A stretch of DNA of 36,341 bases from the NCBI RefSeq assembly GCF_040654855.1, contig NZ_JBFAIU010000034.1, forward strand, positions 1 to 36,341, given 5' to 3'. The notes beneath the pieces are model-generated. The model was given only the letters and a program-made list of their open reading frames with translations. It was not told the origin of the DNA and did not search any database. Every line of letters begins with the position of its first letter. Positions within the stretch are counted from its first letter, which is position 1. The DNA is from Asanoa sp040654855. GTDB lineage: Bacteria; Actinomycetota; Actinomycetes; Mycobacteriales; Micromonosporaceae. Shown here in pieces: positions 27,907 through 35,601 of the stretch. Both the position numbers and the translations under genes were made by a program.

Positions 27907-28266
27907 ATGATTCATCACGTGCAGCTCGCCTGCCCCAGGGGCACCGAGGACGCCCTCCGTTCTTTCTACGCGGGTGTGCTGGGTCTCGCTGAGAAGCCGA
28001 AGCCGGCGGCGCTGATGTCACGGGGCGGGTGCTGGTTCGAGGGCCATGGGATCGAGCTCCATCTGGGCGTCGAGGAGGACTTCCGGCCGGCCCGGAAGGC
28101 ACATCCGGGCCTGCTCTGGGAGTCTGGCCTGGCGGCGTTGGCGGAGCGTTTGGAGGCCGTTGGGCACGAGGTGGTGTGGGCCAACGACGAGCTGCCGGGG
28201 TTCCGGCGCTTCCACACCCACGACCCGCACGGCAACCGGCTGGAGTTCCTCGAACCCACCGGGTGA
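27907..28266 (+). CDS. VOC-family (glyoxalase/dioxygenase fold) protein
   Basis: A 119-residue one-domain VOC protein. It begins MIHHVQLACP with the first metal-ligand His, has FYAGVLGL and GIELHLGVE in the middle, and ends HDPHGNRLEFLEP with the final Glu ligand. These are the paired beta-alpha-beta-beta-beta modules of the fold. The substrate is unknown; relatives include glyoxalase, antibiotic-resistance and C-C-bond enzymes. It is divergent from acnA. No ribosome-binding site is seen, consistent with a leaderless start. Confidence 0.9.
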   Translation: MIHHVQLACPRGTEDALRSFYAGVLGLAEKPKPAALMSRGGCWFEGHGIELHLGVEEDFRPARKAHPGLLWESGLAALAERLEAVGHEVVWANDELPGFRRFHTHDPHGNRLEFLEPTG

Positions 28267-28288
28267 ACGGGCGGTGTCGGCCCGGTGC

Positions 28289-28294
28289 TAGGGT
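28289..28294 (+). promoter_or_regulatory. -10 element for the 28302 gene (leaderless)
   Basis: TAGGGT is followed by exactly 7 nt and then GTG. The same hexamer and spacing occur before the ATG at 28952. Confidence 0.45.
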
Positions 28295-28301
28295 GCGGCG
28301 C

Positions 28302-28790
28302 GTGACCGACCTGCACCTTGAGCCGCAGCCCCGCATCGACGTCCTGGTGACGGACTACGACACCGAGGAGCGCCGCCTGCGCACCGACTACGCGGGCGTG
28401 GCCTACATCGGCGACGAGCCCGACCCCGAGACCGGTCTCATGGGCGGCGCGTACGCGAAGCGCACGGTCGACTCCCGGCTCTTCCTGCCCGACACCCACT
28501 GGTACGACGCGGACCAGCTGGACAGCGTCGAGGTCCAGGTCACGGCCGGTGTCCTCCAGGTCGCCCAGACCGAACGGGGCACGCAGGGCCTGCTCGGCTC
28601 GCTGGCCGCCCCCGAGGTCGAGTTCTACGAGCACCCGGAGGGCGCCGAGGGCGTCGGCGTGTGCCTCTGGATCCGCGGGGAGATCCTCTCCAACGTCGCC
28701 GTCTCGTACCGCGTCACGGTGGTCTGTGACCCGATCGCGGTGCAGCGCAAGGGCGCGACGGAGCTGGAAGAGGTCCCGGCGGTCAGCTGA
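28302..28790 (+). CDS. Conserved hypothetical protein (162 aa)
   Basis: A soluble, acidic protein of 162 residues starting at GTG without a ribosome-binding site. It contains no signal peptide or membrane helix. Features are RIDVLVTDYDTEERRLRTDYAG, a strand-rich middle (VEVQVTAGVLQVAQ) and VSYRVTVVCDPIAV near the end. I do not recognise a family. Its 3' end overlaps the stop of the convergent tiny membrane protein gene by 8 bp. Confidence 0.72.
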   Translation: MTDLHLEPQPRIDVLVTDYDTEERRLRTDYAGVAYIGDEPDPETGLMGGAYAKRTVDSRLFLPDTHWYDADQLDSVEVQVTAGVLQVAQTERGTQGLLGSLAAPEVEFYEHPEGAEGVGVCLWIRGEILSNVAVSYRVTVVCDPIAVQRKGATELEEVPAVS

Positions 28791-28932
28791 CCGCTTTCGC
28801 CTTTTCGCGCAGTTTCGCCCTGATCTCCTCGGGCGTGTAGGCGCGCCGCTTGCGTTCCGCGCGCGCCACGACGACGCCGGTTGCCGCCACGCCGACCAAC
28901 CCGGCAATTCCCAGGACCTTCCACAGCCGCAT
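28783..28932 (-). CDS. Tiny single-pass membrane protein (49 aa)
   Basis: A 49-residue protein: MRLWK, one hydrophobic helix (VLGIAGLVGVAATGVVVA) and a basic, helical tail AERKRRAYTPEEIRAKLREKAKAVS. The motif TPEEIRAKLREK suggests a defined cytoplasmic helix. It lacks a ribosome-binding site. TACCCT lies exactly 7 nt before the ATG on its strand, so a leaderless start is likely. It overlaps the preceding convergent gene by 8 bp and is divergent from the permuted-papain gene with just 19 bp between starts. Confidence 0.68.
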   Translation of the reverse strand: MRLWKVLGIAGLVGVAATGVVVARAERKRRAYTPEEIRAKLREKAKAVS

Positions 28933-28938
28933 TCCACT

Positions 28939-28945
28939 TAGGGTA
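28939..28945. promoter_or_regulatory. Shared bidirectional -10 element
   Basis: The heptamer TAGGGTA reads TAGGGT on the plus strand (28939-28944, 7 nt before the ATG at 28952) and TACCCT on the minus strand (28945-28940, 7 nt before the ATG at 28932). Both fit TAnnnT. One DNA element thus appears to serve two divergent leaderless genes. Confidence 0.55.
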
Positions 28946-28951
28946 GTAGGC

Positions 28952-29608
28952 ATGGCCATCACCCTGGATGCGGCGGTCGAGCTGACGCGGACGGGCGACG
29001 TGTGGCTGTTCCGCGGCAGCTCGGTGCCGGACCGCGCGATCCGCCTGGCGACGAACAGCCCGGTCAACCACGTCGGCATGTCCGTGGTGATCGAGGACCT
29101 GCCGGCGCTGATGTGGCACGCGGAGCTCGGCCGGTCGCTGCGCGACCATTGGACCGGCACGTTCCAGCGCGGCGTGCAGCTGCACGACCTGCGGGACGCG
29201 GTGCTGCTCTGGGCGCGCCGCTACGGCCAACGGGCGTGGTTGCGGCAACTGCAGACGCCCGTCACGCCGGAGATGGAGAACGCGGTCCTGCGCACGGTCG
29301 CCCGCCTGGACGGCACACCGTTCCCGTCGACGGCGCGGCTGGCGTGGCGGTGGGCCCGCGGCCGGGTGCCCGACCTGCGTTCGGGCTTCTTCGCCGGTGA
29401 GTCGCAGGCGGGCGAGGCGCCACCGGACGCCCGGCTGGAGACGGCCTACTGCGCCGAGGTGGTGGCGGTGACGTACGAGGCGATGGGCCTGCTGCCCGCG
29501 GGCCGGCGCCCCAACTGGTACGACCCGGGCCGGTTCTGGAGCGGCGACGAGCTGCGCCTGGAGAGCGGGGCGAAACTCGGCGAGGAGATCGCGGTGGAGA
29601 TCCCGTAG
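28952..29608 (+). CDS. Permuted papain-fold (YiiX/NlpC-P60-like) hydrolase
   Basis: A 218-residue protein with the order His first, Cys later, as in circularly permuted NlpC/P60 (YiiX/LRAT-like) enzymes. TGDVWLFRGSSVPDRAIRLATNSPVNHVGM holds the catalytic His, and LETAYCAEVVAVTYEAMGLL holds the Cys on a helix. Such proteins act as amidases, thioesterases or acyltransferases on lipid or peptide amides. There is no signal peptide, so a cytoplasmic role is likely. The start has no ribosome-binding site and sits 7 nt past a -10-like TAGGGT. It is followed 10 bp later by a peptidase gene. Confidence 0.8.
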   Translation: MAITLDAAVELTRTGDVWLFRGSSVPDRAIRLATNSPVNHVGMSVVIEDLPALMWHAELGRSLRDHWTGTFQRGVQLHDLRDAVLLWARRYGQRAWLRQLQTPVTPEMENAVLRTVARLDGTPFPSTARLAWRWARGRVPDLRSGFFAGESQAGEAPPDARLETAYCAEVVAVTYEAMGLLPAGRRPNWYDPGRFWSGDELRLESGAKLGEEIAVEIP

Positions 29609-29611
29609 CGT
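29606..29611 (+). promoter_or_regulatory. -10-like element overlapping a stop codon (leaderless)
   Basis: TAGCGT includes the TAG stop of the preceding gene and is followed by 7 nt and then the GTG start of the S33 peptidase gene. Confidence 0.35.
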
Positions 29612-29618
29612 TGGCGCG

Positions 29619-30881
29619 GTGATCCGCATCCCCGGCCTGGTGCTGACCGACCACACGTTCGACGTGCCGCTCGACCACGCCGACCCGGACGGCCCGACGA
29701 TCTCGGTCTTCGCCCGCTCGGTGGCGGCGACCGACCGCGCCGACGACGACCTGCCGTGGTTGATCTTCTTCCAGGGCGGCCCCGGCTCGAAGTCGCCGCG
29801 GCCGTCGAGCCCGTCCGACAGCTGGTTCGGGGAGGCGCTGAAGACGCACCGGGTGCTGCTGCTGGACCAGCGCGGCACCGGCCGGAGCACGCCGATCAGC
29901 GCACGCACGGTCGCGGGCCTGACTTCGCGGCAGTTGGCGGATTACCTGCGGCTGTTCCGCGCGGACAGCATCGTCCGGGACGCGGAGATCATCCGCCGGC
30001 GGTTGCTCGGGGACGGGCAGTGGGAGTCGCTCGGGCAGAGCTACGGCGGTTTCGTCACGCTGACCTACCTGAGCCTGGCTCCGTCGGGCCTGCGGTCGTG
30101 CTACATCACGGGCGGCCTGCCGGGCCTGACCGCCACGGCCGATGACGTCTACGCCCGCACGTACCCGCGGGTGGCGGCGAAGAACGCGGGTTATTACGCG
30201 CGCTACCCGGAAGACGTCGCGGCGGTGCGCCGCATCGCGGACCGGCTGACCGACGAGGACGTCCGCCTCGCCAACGGCGACCCGCTGACGGTGAACCGCT
30301 TCCGCTTCCTGGGCAACGCCTTCGGCATGGGCGACGGCTACGAGCGGCTGCACTGGCTGCTGGACGACGCGTGGCACGGCGACGACCTCTCGGACCTGTT
30401 CCGCCACGAGGTCATGACGCGGACGGGCTTCATCGACACGCCGCTGTTCGCACTGCAGGAGTACTGCTACGGGGGGCCGGGCCGGCCGACGGGGTGGGCG
30501 GCCGAGCGCGCGATCCAGACGCTCCCGTCATTCGCCGCCGAGGCCACGCCGCTGCTGTTCACGGGCGAGATGATGTACCCGTGGATGTTCCGGGACATCG
30601 CGGCGCTGCGCCCCTTCGCCGGCGCGGCCGACCTGCTGGCCGAGGCTGACGACTGGCCGGACCTCTACGACCCGGCGCGGCTGGCCTCGAACGAGGTCCC
30701 CGTTGCCGCAGCGGTCTACTTCGACGACATGTACGTGGACGCCGACCTGTCCCTGTCGACGGCCGGCAAGGTCGGCAACGTCCGCACGTGGGTGACGAAC
30801 GAGTACGAGCACGACGGCGGCGCCGTCTCCAAGGGCAAGGTCCTGGCCCGCCTGATGGACATGGCCGCGGGCCGCGCGTAG
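29619..30881 (+). CDS. Proline iminopeptidase-like S33 peptidase
   Basis: A 420-residue alpha/beta hydrolase of the prolyl aminopeptidase (S33) kind. Oxyanion region is FFQGGPGSKSPRP, then LLLDQRGTGRSTPI, the nucleophile Ser in LGQSYGGFVTLTY, and late Asp and His in the region AAAVYFDDMYVDADLS and YEHDGG. It probably removes N-terminal proline or similar residues in the cytoplasm. The start is GTG with no ribosome-binding site. It ends 25 bp from the stop of a convergent methyltransferase gene. Confidence 0.88.
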   Translation: MIRIPGLVLTDHTFDVPLDHADPDGPTISVFARSVAATDRADDDLPWLIFFQGGPGSKSPRPSSPSDSWFGEALKTHRVLLLDQRGTGRSTPISARTVAGLTSRQLADYLRLFRADSIVRDAEIIRRRLLGDGQWESLGQSYGGFVTLTYLSLAPSGLRSCYITGGLPGLTATADDVYARTYPRVAAKNAGYYARYPEDVAAVRRIADRLTDEDVRLANGDPLTVNRFRFLGNAFGMGDGYERLHWLLDDAWHGDDLSDLFRHEVMTRTGFIDTPLFALQEYCYGGPGRPTGWAAERAIQTLPSFAAEATPLLFTGEMMYPWMFRDIAALRPFAGAADLLAEADDWPDLYDPARLASNEVPVAAAVYFDDMYVDADLSLSTAGKVGNVRTWVTNEYEHDGGAVSKGKVLARLMDMAAGRA

Positions 30882-30906
30882 CCCACCCGGCGCCCGATGG
30901 TGGCCT

Positions 30907-31704
30907 TCAGTTCTCATCAGGAACCACGGACGGCTTCTTCGTCGCTGTCACCATCGCGAAGCCCAGGAGGCTGCCTCGGTCGGCGTTGAGCAGGTCGATG
31001 ATCTCTTGGTGATCGCGGCCTGGCCCGGACCTGTCACCGCCGTGCTCGGCCACCGCTTGTGTCCACAGCAGCCAGTCCTGCCAGCCGTCCTCCTGGAGTC
31101 GTGCGCAGGTGACGGTCACCAAGTCGGTGATCTGCCAGTGAAAGCGCCACCACTCGGGGGTATGCCAGGCAATGGGCTCCCAGCCGAACAGCCTCTTGAT
31201 CGGCTCCGGGATCGCGCCGAGGTCACGGATCTCCCGGGTCATTCCCGGCGTCGACATGCCGATCTGCCCGCCCGGCCGCACGAAGCACGCGAGATAAGGC
31301 AGATAGCTGTCGGCCGTGCCGAAATACTCGAACGCGTCGATGCTCACGATCGCGTCGAAGCTGTCCTGGGCAAACGGCAGTGCGTGCGCCTCGGCCCGCA
31401 CGGCGGTCACCCGATCGGCCACACCGGCTTCGGCGAACACGGCCGCCGCTTCGTCCGGCCCGATCCACAGGTCGGCCGCCACCACGTCAACGCCGTACTC
31501 ACGGGCCAGGAAGACCGATGTCGCCCCTCGGCCGGAGCCCAGGTCGAGGACCTTCATGCCCGAGTGCAGGTCGAGGTCCTGGGCCAGGTCCTCCAGCAGC
31601 CACAGCGGATTGGGCCCCATGTCCAGGTCGAGCAGCCAGACCGGGTCGTACCGAGACGAGCGCGGATAGCGGTCCGGCCGGGTGAGCGCATCGACGGCTG
31701 TCAT
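30907..31704 (-). CDS. SAM-dependent methyltransferase, class I
   Basis: A 265-residue methyltransferase. SAM-binding motif I is VLDLGSGRGATSVFLA, motif II region DVVAADLW, and motif IV-like SFDAIVSIDAFEYFG. The C-terminal third has many Trp residues (WRFHWQITDLVTVT, WQDWLLWTQAVAEHGG), typical of small-molecule methyltransferases. No specific substrate is evident. It may be a single-gene unit; a weak TTGCGG-17-TTTGAT lies upstream of the ATG. Confidence 0.88.
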   Translation of the reverse strand: MTAVDALTRPDRYPRSSRYDPVWLLDLDMGPNPLWLLEDLAQDLDLHSGMKVLDLGSGRGATSVFLAREYGVDVVAADLWIGPDEAAAVFAEAGVADRVTAVRAEAHALPFAQDSFDAIVSIDAFEYFGTADSYLPYLACFVRPGGQIGMSTPGMTREIRDLGAIPEPIKRLFGWEPIAWHTPEWWRFHWQITDLVTVTCARLQEDGWQDWLLWTQAVAEHGGDRSGPGRDHQEIIDLLNADRGSLLGFAMVTATKKPSVVPDEN

Positions 31705-31767
31705 GGATGCCGATCAAAGCCAAGCGCAAGCGGGCCCGCAACCGAATTGAACGATCGGACCCGGGGA

Positions 31768-33393
31768 TCAGTGGCCTTTGAACGCCTCCGCGAGCCACCA
31801 GGAGCCGCCGTCGGAGACGATCTTCGCGTCCACGACCAGTGGGGTGCTCGGGTTCGACTCCAGCCAGCGGGTGACGCCGTGCAGGTCGGACGGCTGGCGG
31901 ACGGTCAGGCCCTCCGCGCCGAAGCCCTTCGCCAGGGCGGCGATGTCCGTGTCCGGGAAGACCACCGTGGCCAGGTCGGCCTCCGGGCCGAAGTGGTGGA
32001 TCTCCGCCCCGTAGGCCGCGTCGTTGTAGATCACGCAAAGCAGTGGCAGGCCCAGGCGAACGGCGGTTTCCAGCTCCGCGATCGACATCAGGAAGCCGCC
32101 GTCGCCCGCCGCCAGCACCGGGAAGCGGTCCCGGCGGGCCAGGGCCGCGCCGATCGCGGTCGACAGGCCCAGGCCGATCGACTGGAAGGCCTGGGTGAAG
32201 CAGAAGCCGTACTCGTCCGGCACCCGCAGGTAGGCGCTCGGGTAGCCCATGAAGTTGCCCGAGTCGATCGCCACGACGCGCTCCGGTGGGAGCAGCTTGT
32301 CCAGGTCGCGGCTCAGGATGCGTGGATCGATCCGGCCGTCGGTCGACAGGTCCTCGATCGGCTCGTCGTTCCAGCGGGCCCGCGTGGCGATCGCCTCCGC
32401 GACCTCCGGGGTGCGGTAGCCCGGTCGCTCGCCGCCGAGGGACGTGAGCAGGGCGTCCGCGGTGGCCGCGCTGTCGCCGACGACGCCCAGGTGCACCGGG
32501 CGGTGCAGGCCCAGCGCGGCGCCGTCGACGTCGACCTGGGCCACCTTCGCGTCCGGCCCGATCAGGCGGCCGTGGCGCATCGTCCACATGTTGAGGGCGC
32601 AGCCGAAGCCGACGATCAGGTCGGCCTCGGAGATCAGCCGGGCCGTGGTGGGTGAGGCGAAACCGCCGGAGATGCCGAGGGCGTACGGGTCGCCGTGGAA
32701 CAGGCCGTTCGCCACCGCCGACGTGGCGAGCAGCGATCCGGTCGCCTCGCCCAGGCGGCGCAGTGCCGGGCCGGCGTGGCGGGCGCCGCGGCCCGCGACG
32801 ATGACCGGGCGCGCGGCCGACCGGAACAGCGCGGCCAGCTCGGCCACGGCGGCGGCCGCGGGAATGGCGGGCGGAGGCGGCGGCCCAGGAGCCGCGAGAG
32901 CGCCGTCGACCGCGAGCCCCTGCACGTCCAGCGGCAGGTTCAGCACCACGGTCCGGCGGTCGTCGCGCGCCGTCTGCCAGGCCCGCACCGTGTCCGCCAC
33001 CGCGAACGGACCACTGTGGACCCGCTCGGCGACGGCGCCGACGCTGCGGGCGAAACCCGGCTGGTCCATCGCGAAGTTCGACGTCGCGCCGGTCGCCTCC
33101 GCGGCCAGCACCAGCAGCGGCGTCCGGCTCTTCGCCGCCTCGCAGATCCCGGTCGCCGCGTTGGTGAGCCCGCACCCTTGATGCACGGACAGGACCGCGA
33201 CCGAGCCCGACATCCGTGCGTACGCGTCCGCCATCGTCGCCGCGCCGGCCTCGTGCCGGGTCGCCGTGAACGGGACGCCGCCCGCCCGCAGCGCGTTGGT
33301 CACCTGGAAGTTGCCACTGCCGACGACGCCGAAGGCGTGCCCGACGCCGAGCGCGGCCAGCGTGCGGCCGACCGCGTCGGCGACGGTCGGCAC
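31768..33393 (-). CDS. TPP-dependent decarboxylase-like enzyme (benzoylformate/ALS family)
   Basis: A 541-residue ThDP enzyme with three domains: an N-terminal Pyr domain with the activating Glu48 in RHEAGAATMADAYAR, a central domain (VIVAGRGARHAGPAL) and a PP domain with the ThDP motif GDGGFLMSIAELETAV...NDAAYG. It begins at GTG overlapping the stop of the upstream hydrolase by 1 bp (TAGTG), so the pair is tightly coupled. The family includes benzoylformate decarboxylase, acetolactate synthase and others. Partnership with a HxGTHxDxPxH hydrolase points to a ring-opening hydrolysis followed by decarboxylation of a 2-oxo acid (inference). Confidence 0.85.
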   Translation of the reverse strand: MPTVADAVGRTLAALGVGHAFGVVGSGNFQVTNALRAGGVPFTATRHEAGAATMADAYARMSGSVAVLSVHQGCGLTNAATGICEAAKSRTPLLVLAAEATGATSNFAMDQPGFARSVGAVAERVHSGPFAVADTVRAWQTARDDRRTVVLNLPLDVQGLAVDGALAAPGPPPPPAIPAAAAVAELAALFRSAARPVIVAGRGARHAGPALRRLGEATGSLLATSAVANGLFHGDPYALGISGGFASPTTARLISEADLIVGFGCALNMWTMRHGRLIGPDAKVAQVDVDGAALGLHRPVHLGVVGDSAATADALLTSLGGERPGYRTPEVAEAIATRARWNDEPIEDLSTDGRIDPRILSRDLDKLLPPERVVAIDSGNFMGYPSAYLRVPDEYGFCFTQAFQSIGLGLSTAIGAALARRDRFPVLAAGDGGFLMSIAELETAVRLGLPLLCVIYNDAAYGAEIHHFGPEADLATVVFPDTDIAALAKGFGAEGLTVRQPSDLHGVTRWLESNPSTPLVVDAKIVSDGGSWWLAEAFKGH

Positions 33394-34169
33394 TACCGGC
33401 CGTCCACGAGCGCCAGCACGCGGGTCGGGCTGCCGGTCCCACCGACGATCGGCAGCGGCGCGACGACGAGCAGGGCGCCCGTGGGCGGCAGAGCCTGGAG
33501 GTTCTGCAGGGAGGTGATGCCGTACTTGTCGTTGCCCAGCAGGTGGAAGTGCGCCGGGAACGGCGGGTCGAACCCACCGGCATTGCCCGCGTCGATGCCG
33601 ACCGTCTCGACCCCGAACCCCGAGATGGGCGTGTTGGTGGCCAGCCACTCGGCACAGGCGGCGGAGATGCCGGGCGTGTGCGAACCGGTCTCGTCGGCGT
33701 TGAGGAACCGCTCCTGGTCGTCGGCGTACTGGTCCCACCCGGTGCGGTAGAGCAGCCAGGTGCCCTCGGCCAGCTCACCGTGCGCGGCGATCCAGCCCTT
33801 GACGTGGTCGATCTCGAGCAGGAAGTCGGGGTCGGCCGCGGCCTCGGCGCTGAAGTCCATCACGGCCGCAGGGCCGACCAGCCGCTGCGGCGGGATCTGC
33901 GAGACGTCATGCCCCTCGCGCCCGGTAACCCAGTGCACGGGGGCGTCGAGGTGCGTACCGATGTGCTCCCCGGTCCGGATGTTGTGGTGCTTCCAGAAGG
34001 GTCCGGGAGCGTCGTACGCGCTGACCTGCTCGAGGCTGAAATCGATCAGATTGGCGAACGGCTCGGGCAACCGCAACGTCGGCGTCGACGCCGACAGCTT
34101 GTTGGTCAGGTCGACCACCCGCACCGCACCGGACCCGAGAGCGGTGACCAGATCCGCGACAACCGTCAT
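33393..34169 (-). CDS. Cyclase-family metal hydrolase (KynB/isatin hydrolase-like)
   Basis: A 258-residue member of the Cyclase family (formamidase/isatin hydrolase type). The metal-binding motif HIGTHLDAPVHW (HxGTHxDxPxHW) is at about 87-98. Later FGVETVGIDAGN and FPAHFHLLGN provide further ligand-type residues. Relatives open N-formylkynurenine, isatin or cyclic amides. A GGAGG 7 nt before the ATG sets the start. The stop codon shares its G with the GTG of the ThDP enzyme gene. I infer a two-step catabolic pair; no transporter or regulator sits next to it. Confidence 0.86.
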   Translation of the reverse strand: MTVVADLVTALGSGAVRVVDLTNKLSASTPTLRLPEPFANLIDFSLEQVSAYDAPGPFWKHHNIRTGEHIGTHLDAPVHWVTGREGHDVSQIPPQRLVGPAAVMDFSAEAAADPDFLLEIDHVKGWIAAHGELAEGTWLLYRTGWDQYADDQERFLNADETGSHTPGISAACAEWLATNTPISGFGVETVGIDAGNAGGFDPPFPAHFHLLGNDKYGITSLQNLQALPPTGALLVVAPLPIVGGTGSPTRVLALVDGR

Positions 34170-34239
34170 GGCATGCCTCCAGCGACGAACGACGACCGAA
34201 CCAGCTCTGCGCGACATCCTGCCACCACGAAGAACCAAT

Positions 34240-34444
34240 TTCGATCTCTCGGGTACGTACGATCTGGCGACCGACAACCTCGCGCCCGCCGGCCTACCTC
34301 GACGGCGATCTCGTGCTGATGGTCAGCTTCCACCGGCCGACGCACCCGGAGCCGGCGGATCTCGGCGTCGCAAGGATCGCGCCCGTCGCCTTCGCGAACA
34401 CCGTCGACGAAGCGGCCGACCTGCTCGAGCGCGGGTCCGACTGA
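34240..34444 (+). pseudogene. Gene remnant, frame-disrupted C-terminus
   Basis: A plus-strand stretch reads like protein: YLDGDLVLMVSFHRPTHPEP, then ADLGVARIAPVAFANTVDEA, then ADLLERGSD and stop at 34444. One base off, just upstream (34240-34294), reads FDLSGTYDLATDNLAPAG. A single extra base near 34292-34295 would join the two. No good start codon with a ribosome-binding site exists. I do not recognise the family. The stop falls in a palindrome shared with the RIO kinase stop, as expected for a former gene with its own terminator. Confidence 0.4.
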
Positions 34445-34494
34445 CCGCCGCGCGGGCCGCTCCCCCGGCAGGAGCGGCCCGGGTCGGCGGTCAG
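34441..34494. terminator. Nested 54-bp palindrome between two stop codons
   Basis: An outer 10-bp stem (34441-34450 with 34485-34494, CTGACCGCCG and complement) encloses an inner 11-bp stem (34453-34463 with 34471-34481) with a 7-nt loop. Only 2 and 3 unpaired bases separate the stems. The outer stem contains the stop of the remnant on one strand and of the RIO kinase on the other. It should work as a bidirectional terminator. Confidence 0.65.
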
Positions 34495-35420
34495 CGGACG
34501 CCGGCTTCGTCGAGGAGGCGGCGGGTGATCTCGTCGTGGTCCTGGAGCAGGCCCCGGGCCGCGAACCAGGACGTCACGTTGCGGACGTCGCGGGCCAGCA
34601 GTGCCGGGCCGTTCGGGTTCGCGATCACGTCGACCACCTGCGGCAGGTCGATCACCACCAGGCGGCCGTCGTGGACCAGCAGGTTGTACGGCGACAGGTC
34701 GCCGTGCGCCAGGCCCGCCCGGGCCAGCACCATCAGCGCGTCCATCAGCTGGTCCCACAGCGACTTCAGCTCCACCGGGTCCGGCCGCAGCTGTGCCAGC
34801 CGCGGCGCCGCCAGGCCTTCCTCGGCGTCGCCGACGAACTCCAGCATCAGTTCCGTGCCCAGGAGCTGCACCGGGTACGGCACCGTGATCGTGCCGTACG
34901 ACGTGGCGACCTCCCACAGGCGGCACAGCGCCGCGAACTCGGCCGCCGCCCACTGGCCCGCGATCAGCTCCCGCCCGAAGGACGTGCGGCCGGTCATCGC
35001 CCGCATCTCGCGTGACCGCCGGACCCGGCGGCCTTCGAGGTAGCCGGCGTCGCGGTGGAACATCCGGTGGTCCGGGTCGCGGTAGCGCTTCGCGGCCAGG
35101 ATGCAGCTGCGCGCGGTGTCCGGGATCCCCCGCCGGACCAGGAAGACGTCGGCCTCCTTGCCGGTCTTGAGGATGCCCAGCTCCGTGTCGACGGCGGCCA
35201 GCTCGGTGACCACCCATGACGGGCGCGGCGCGGGGCCGTGCATGGCCGAGTCCCAGGACGACCAGGCGTCACCGGTATCGGGCCTGTCGACGTCGGCGTT
35301 GGTGTCGAACGCGACCGGGGTGCGGTGTCGGGCGCGCTTCAGGAACTGCGGGTCGTCGTCGTCGAAACGACGCTTGCCGGAACGGCCGCGTGGGGCCGGG
35401 TCGAAATCGTGCTCACGCAC
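34491..35420 (-). CDS. RIO1-type serine/threonine kinase
   Basis: A 309-residue protein with a RIO domain. The phosphate-binding region is GILKTGKEADVFLV, the ATP Lys is in LAAKRYRDP, the catalytic loop is LAHGDLSPYNLLVHDG and the metal-binding Asp is in VVIDLPQVVD. RIO1 kinases are ATPases of ribosome maturation in archaea and eukaryotes; the bacterial proteins are less understood. The N-terminal 60 residues are charged and likely disordered (KRRFDDDDPQFLKRARHR). The start is GTG with GGAG 8 nt upstream. It is followed by a strong palindromic terminator. Confidence 0.9.
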   Translation of the reverse strand: MREHDFDPAPRGRSGKRRFDDDDPQFLKRARHRTPVAFDTNADVDRPDTGDAWSSWDSAMHGPAPRPSWVVTELAAVDTELGILKTGKEADVFLVRRGIPDTARSCILAAKRYRDPDHRMFHRDAGYLEGRRVRRSREMRAMTGRTSFGRELIAGQWAAAEFAALCRLWEVATSYGTITVPYPVQLLGTELMLEFVGDAEEGLAAPRLAQLRPDPVELKSLWDQLMDALMVLARAGLAHGDLSPYNLLVHDGRLVVIDLPQVVDVIANPNGPALLARDVRNVTSWFAARGLLQDHDEITRRLLDEAGVR

Positions 35421-35601
35421 TGGAGGAACTCCTGAGTCGAGAAGGAAGAAGAGGGCGGCGAGAAGCGCGCGACGGCGACAGCCACAGAACTCACCCCTTC
35501 CATCTCGACGACCGGCGGCGGCACGGGTCAGGTGCGGCCGCGGTCTGGTCCCAAAACCTAGAGCGCGAGTGTTCCCCAGCAGGAAACCGCGCGCAAGCGA
35601 A

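Noticed and set aside
30882..30906. Terminator between the S33 peptidase and methyltransferase genes
   Set aside because: Only a 5-bp CCACC/GGTGG match; too weak to call.
35421..35601. Small gene between the HAD and RIO kinase genes
   Set aside because: No frame with a start, ribosome-binding site and plausible protein; it is likely leader and promoter sequence for the kinase.
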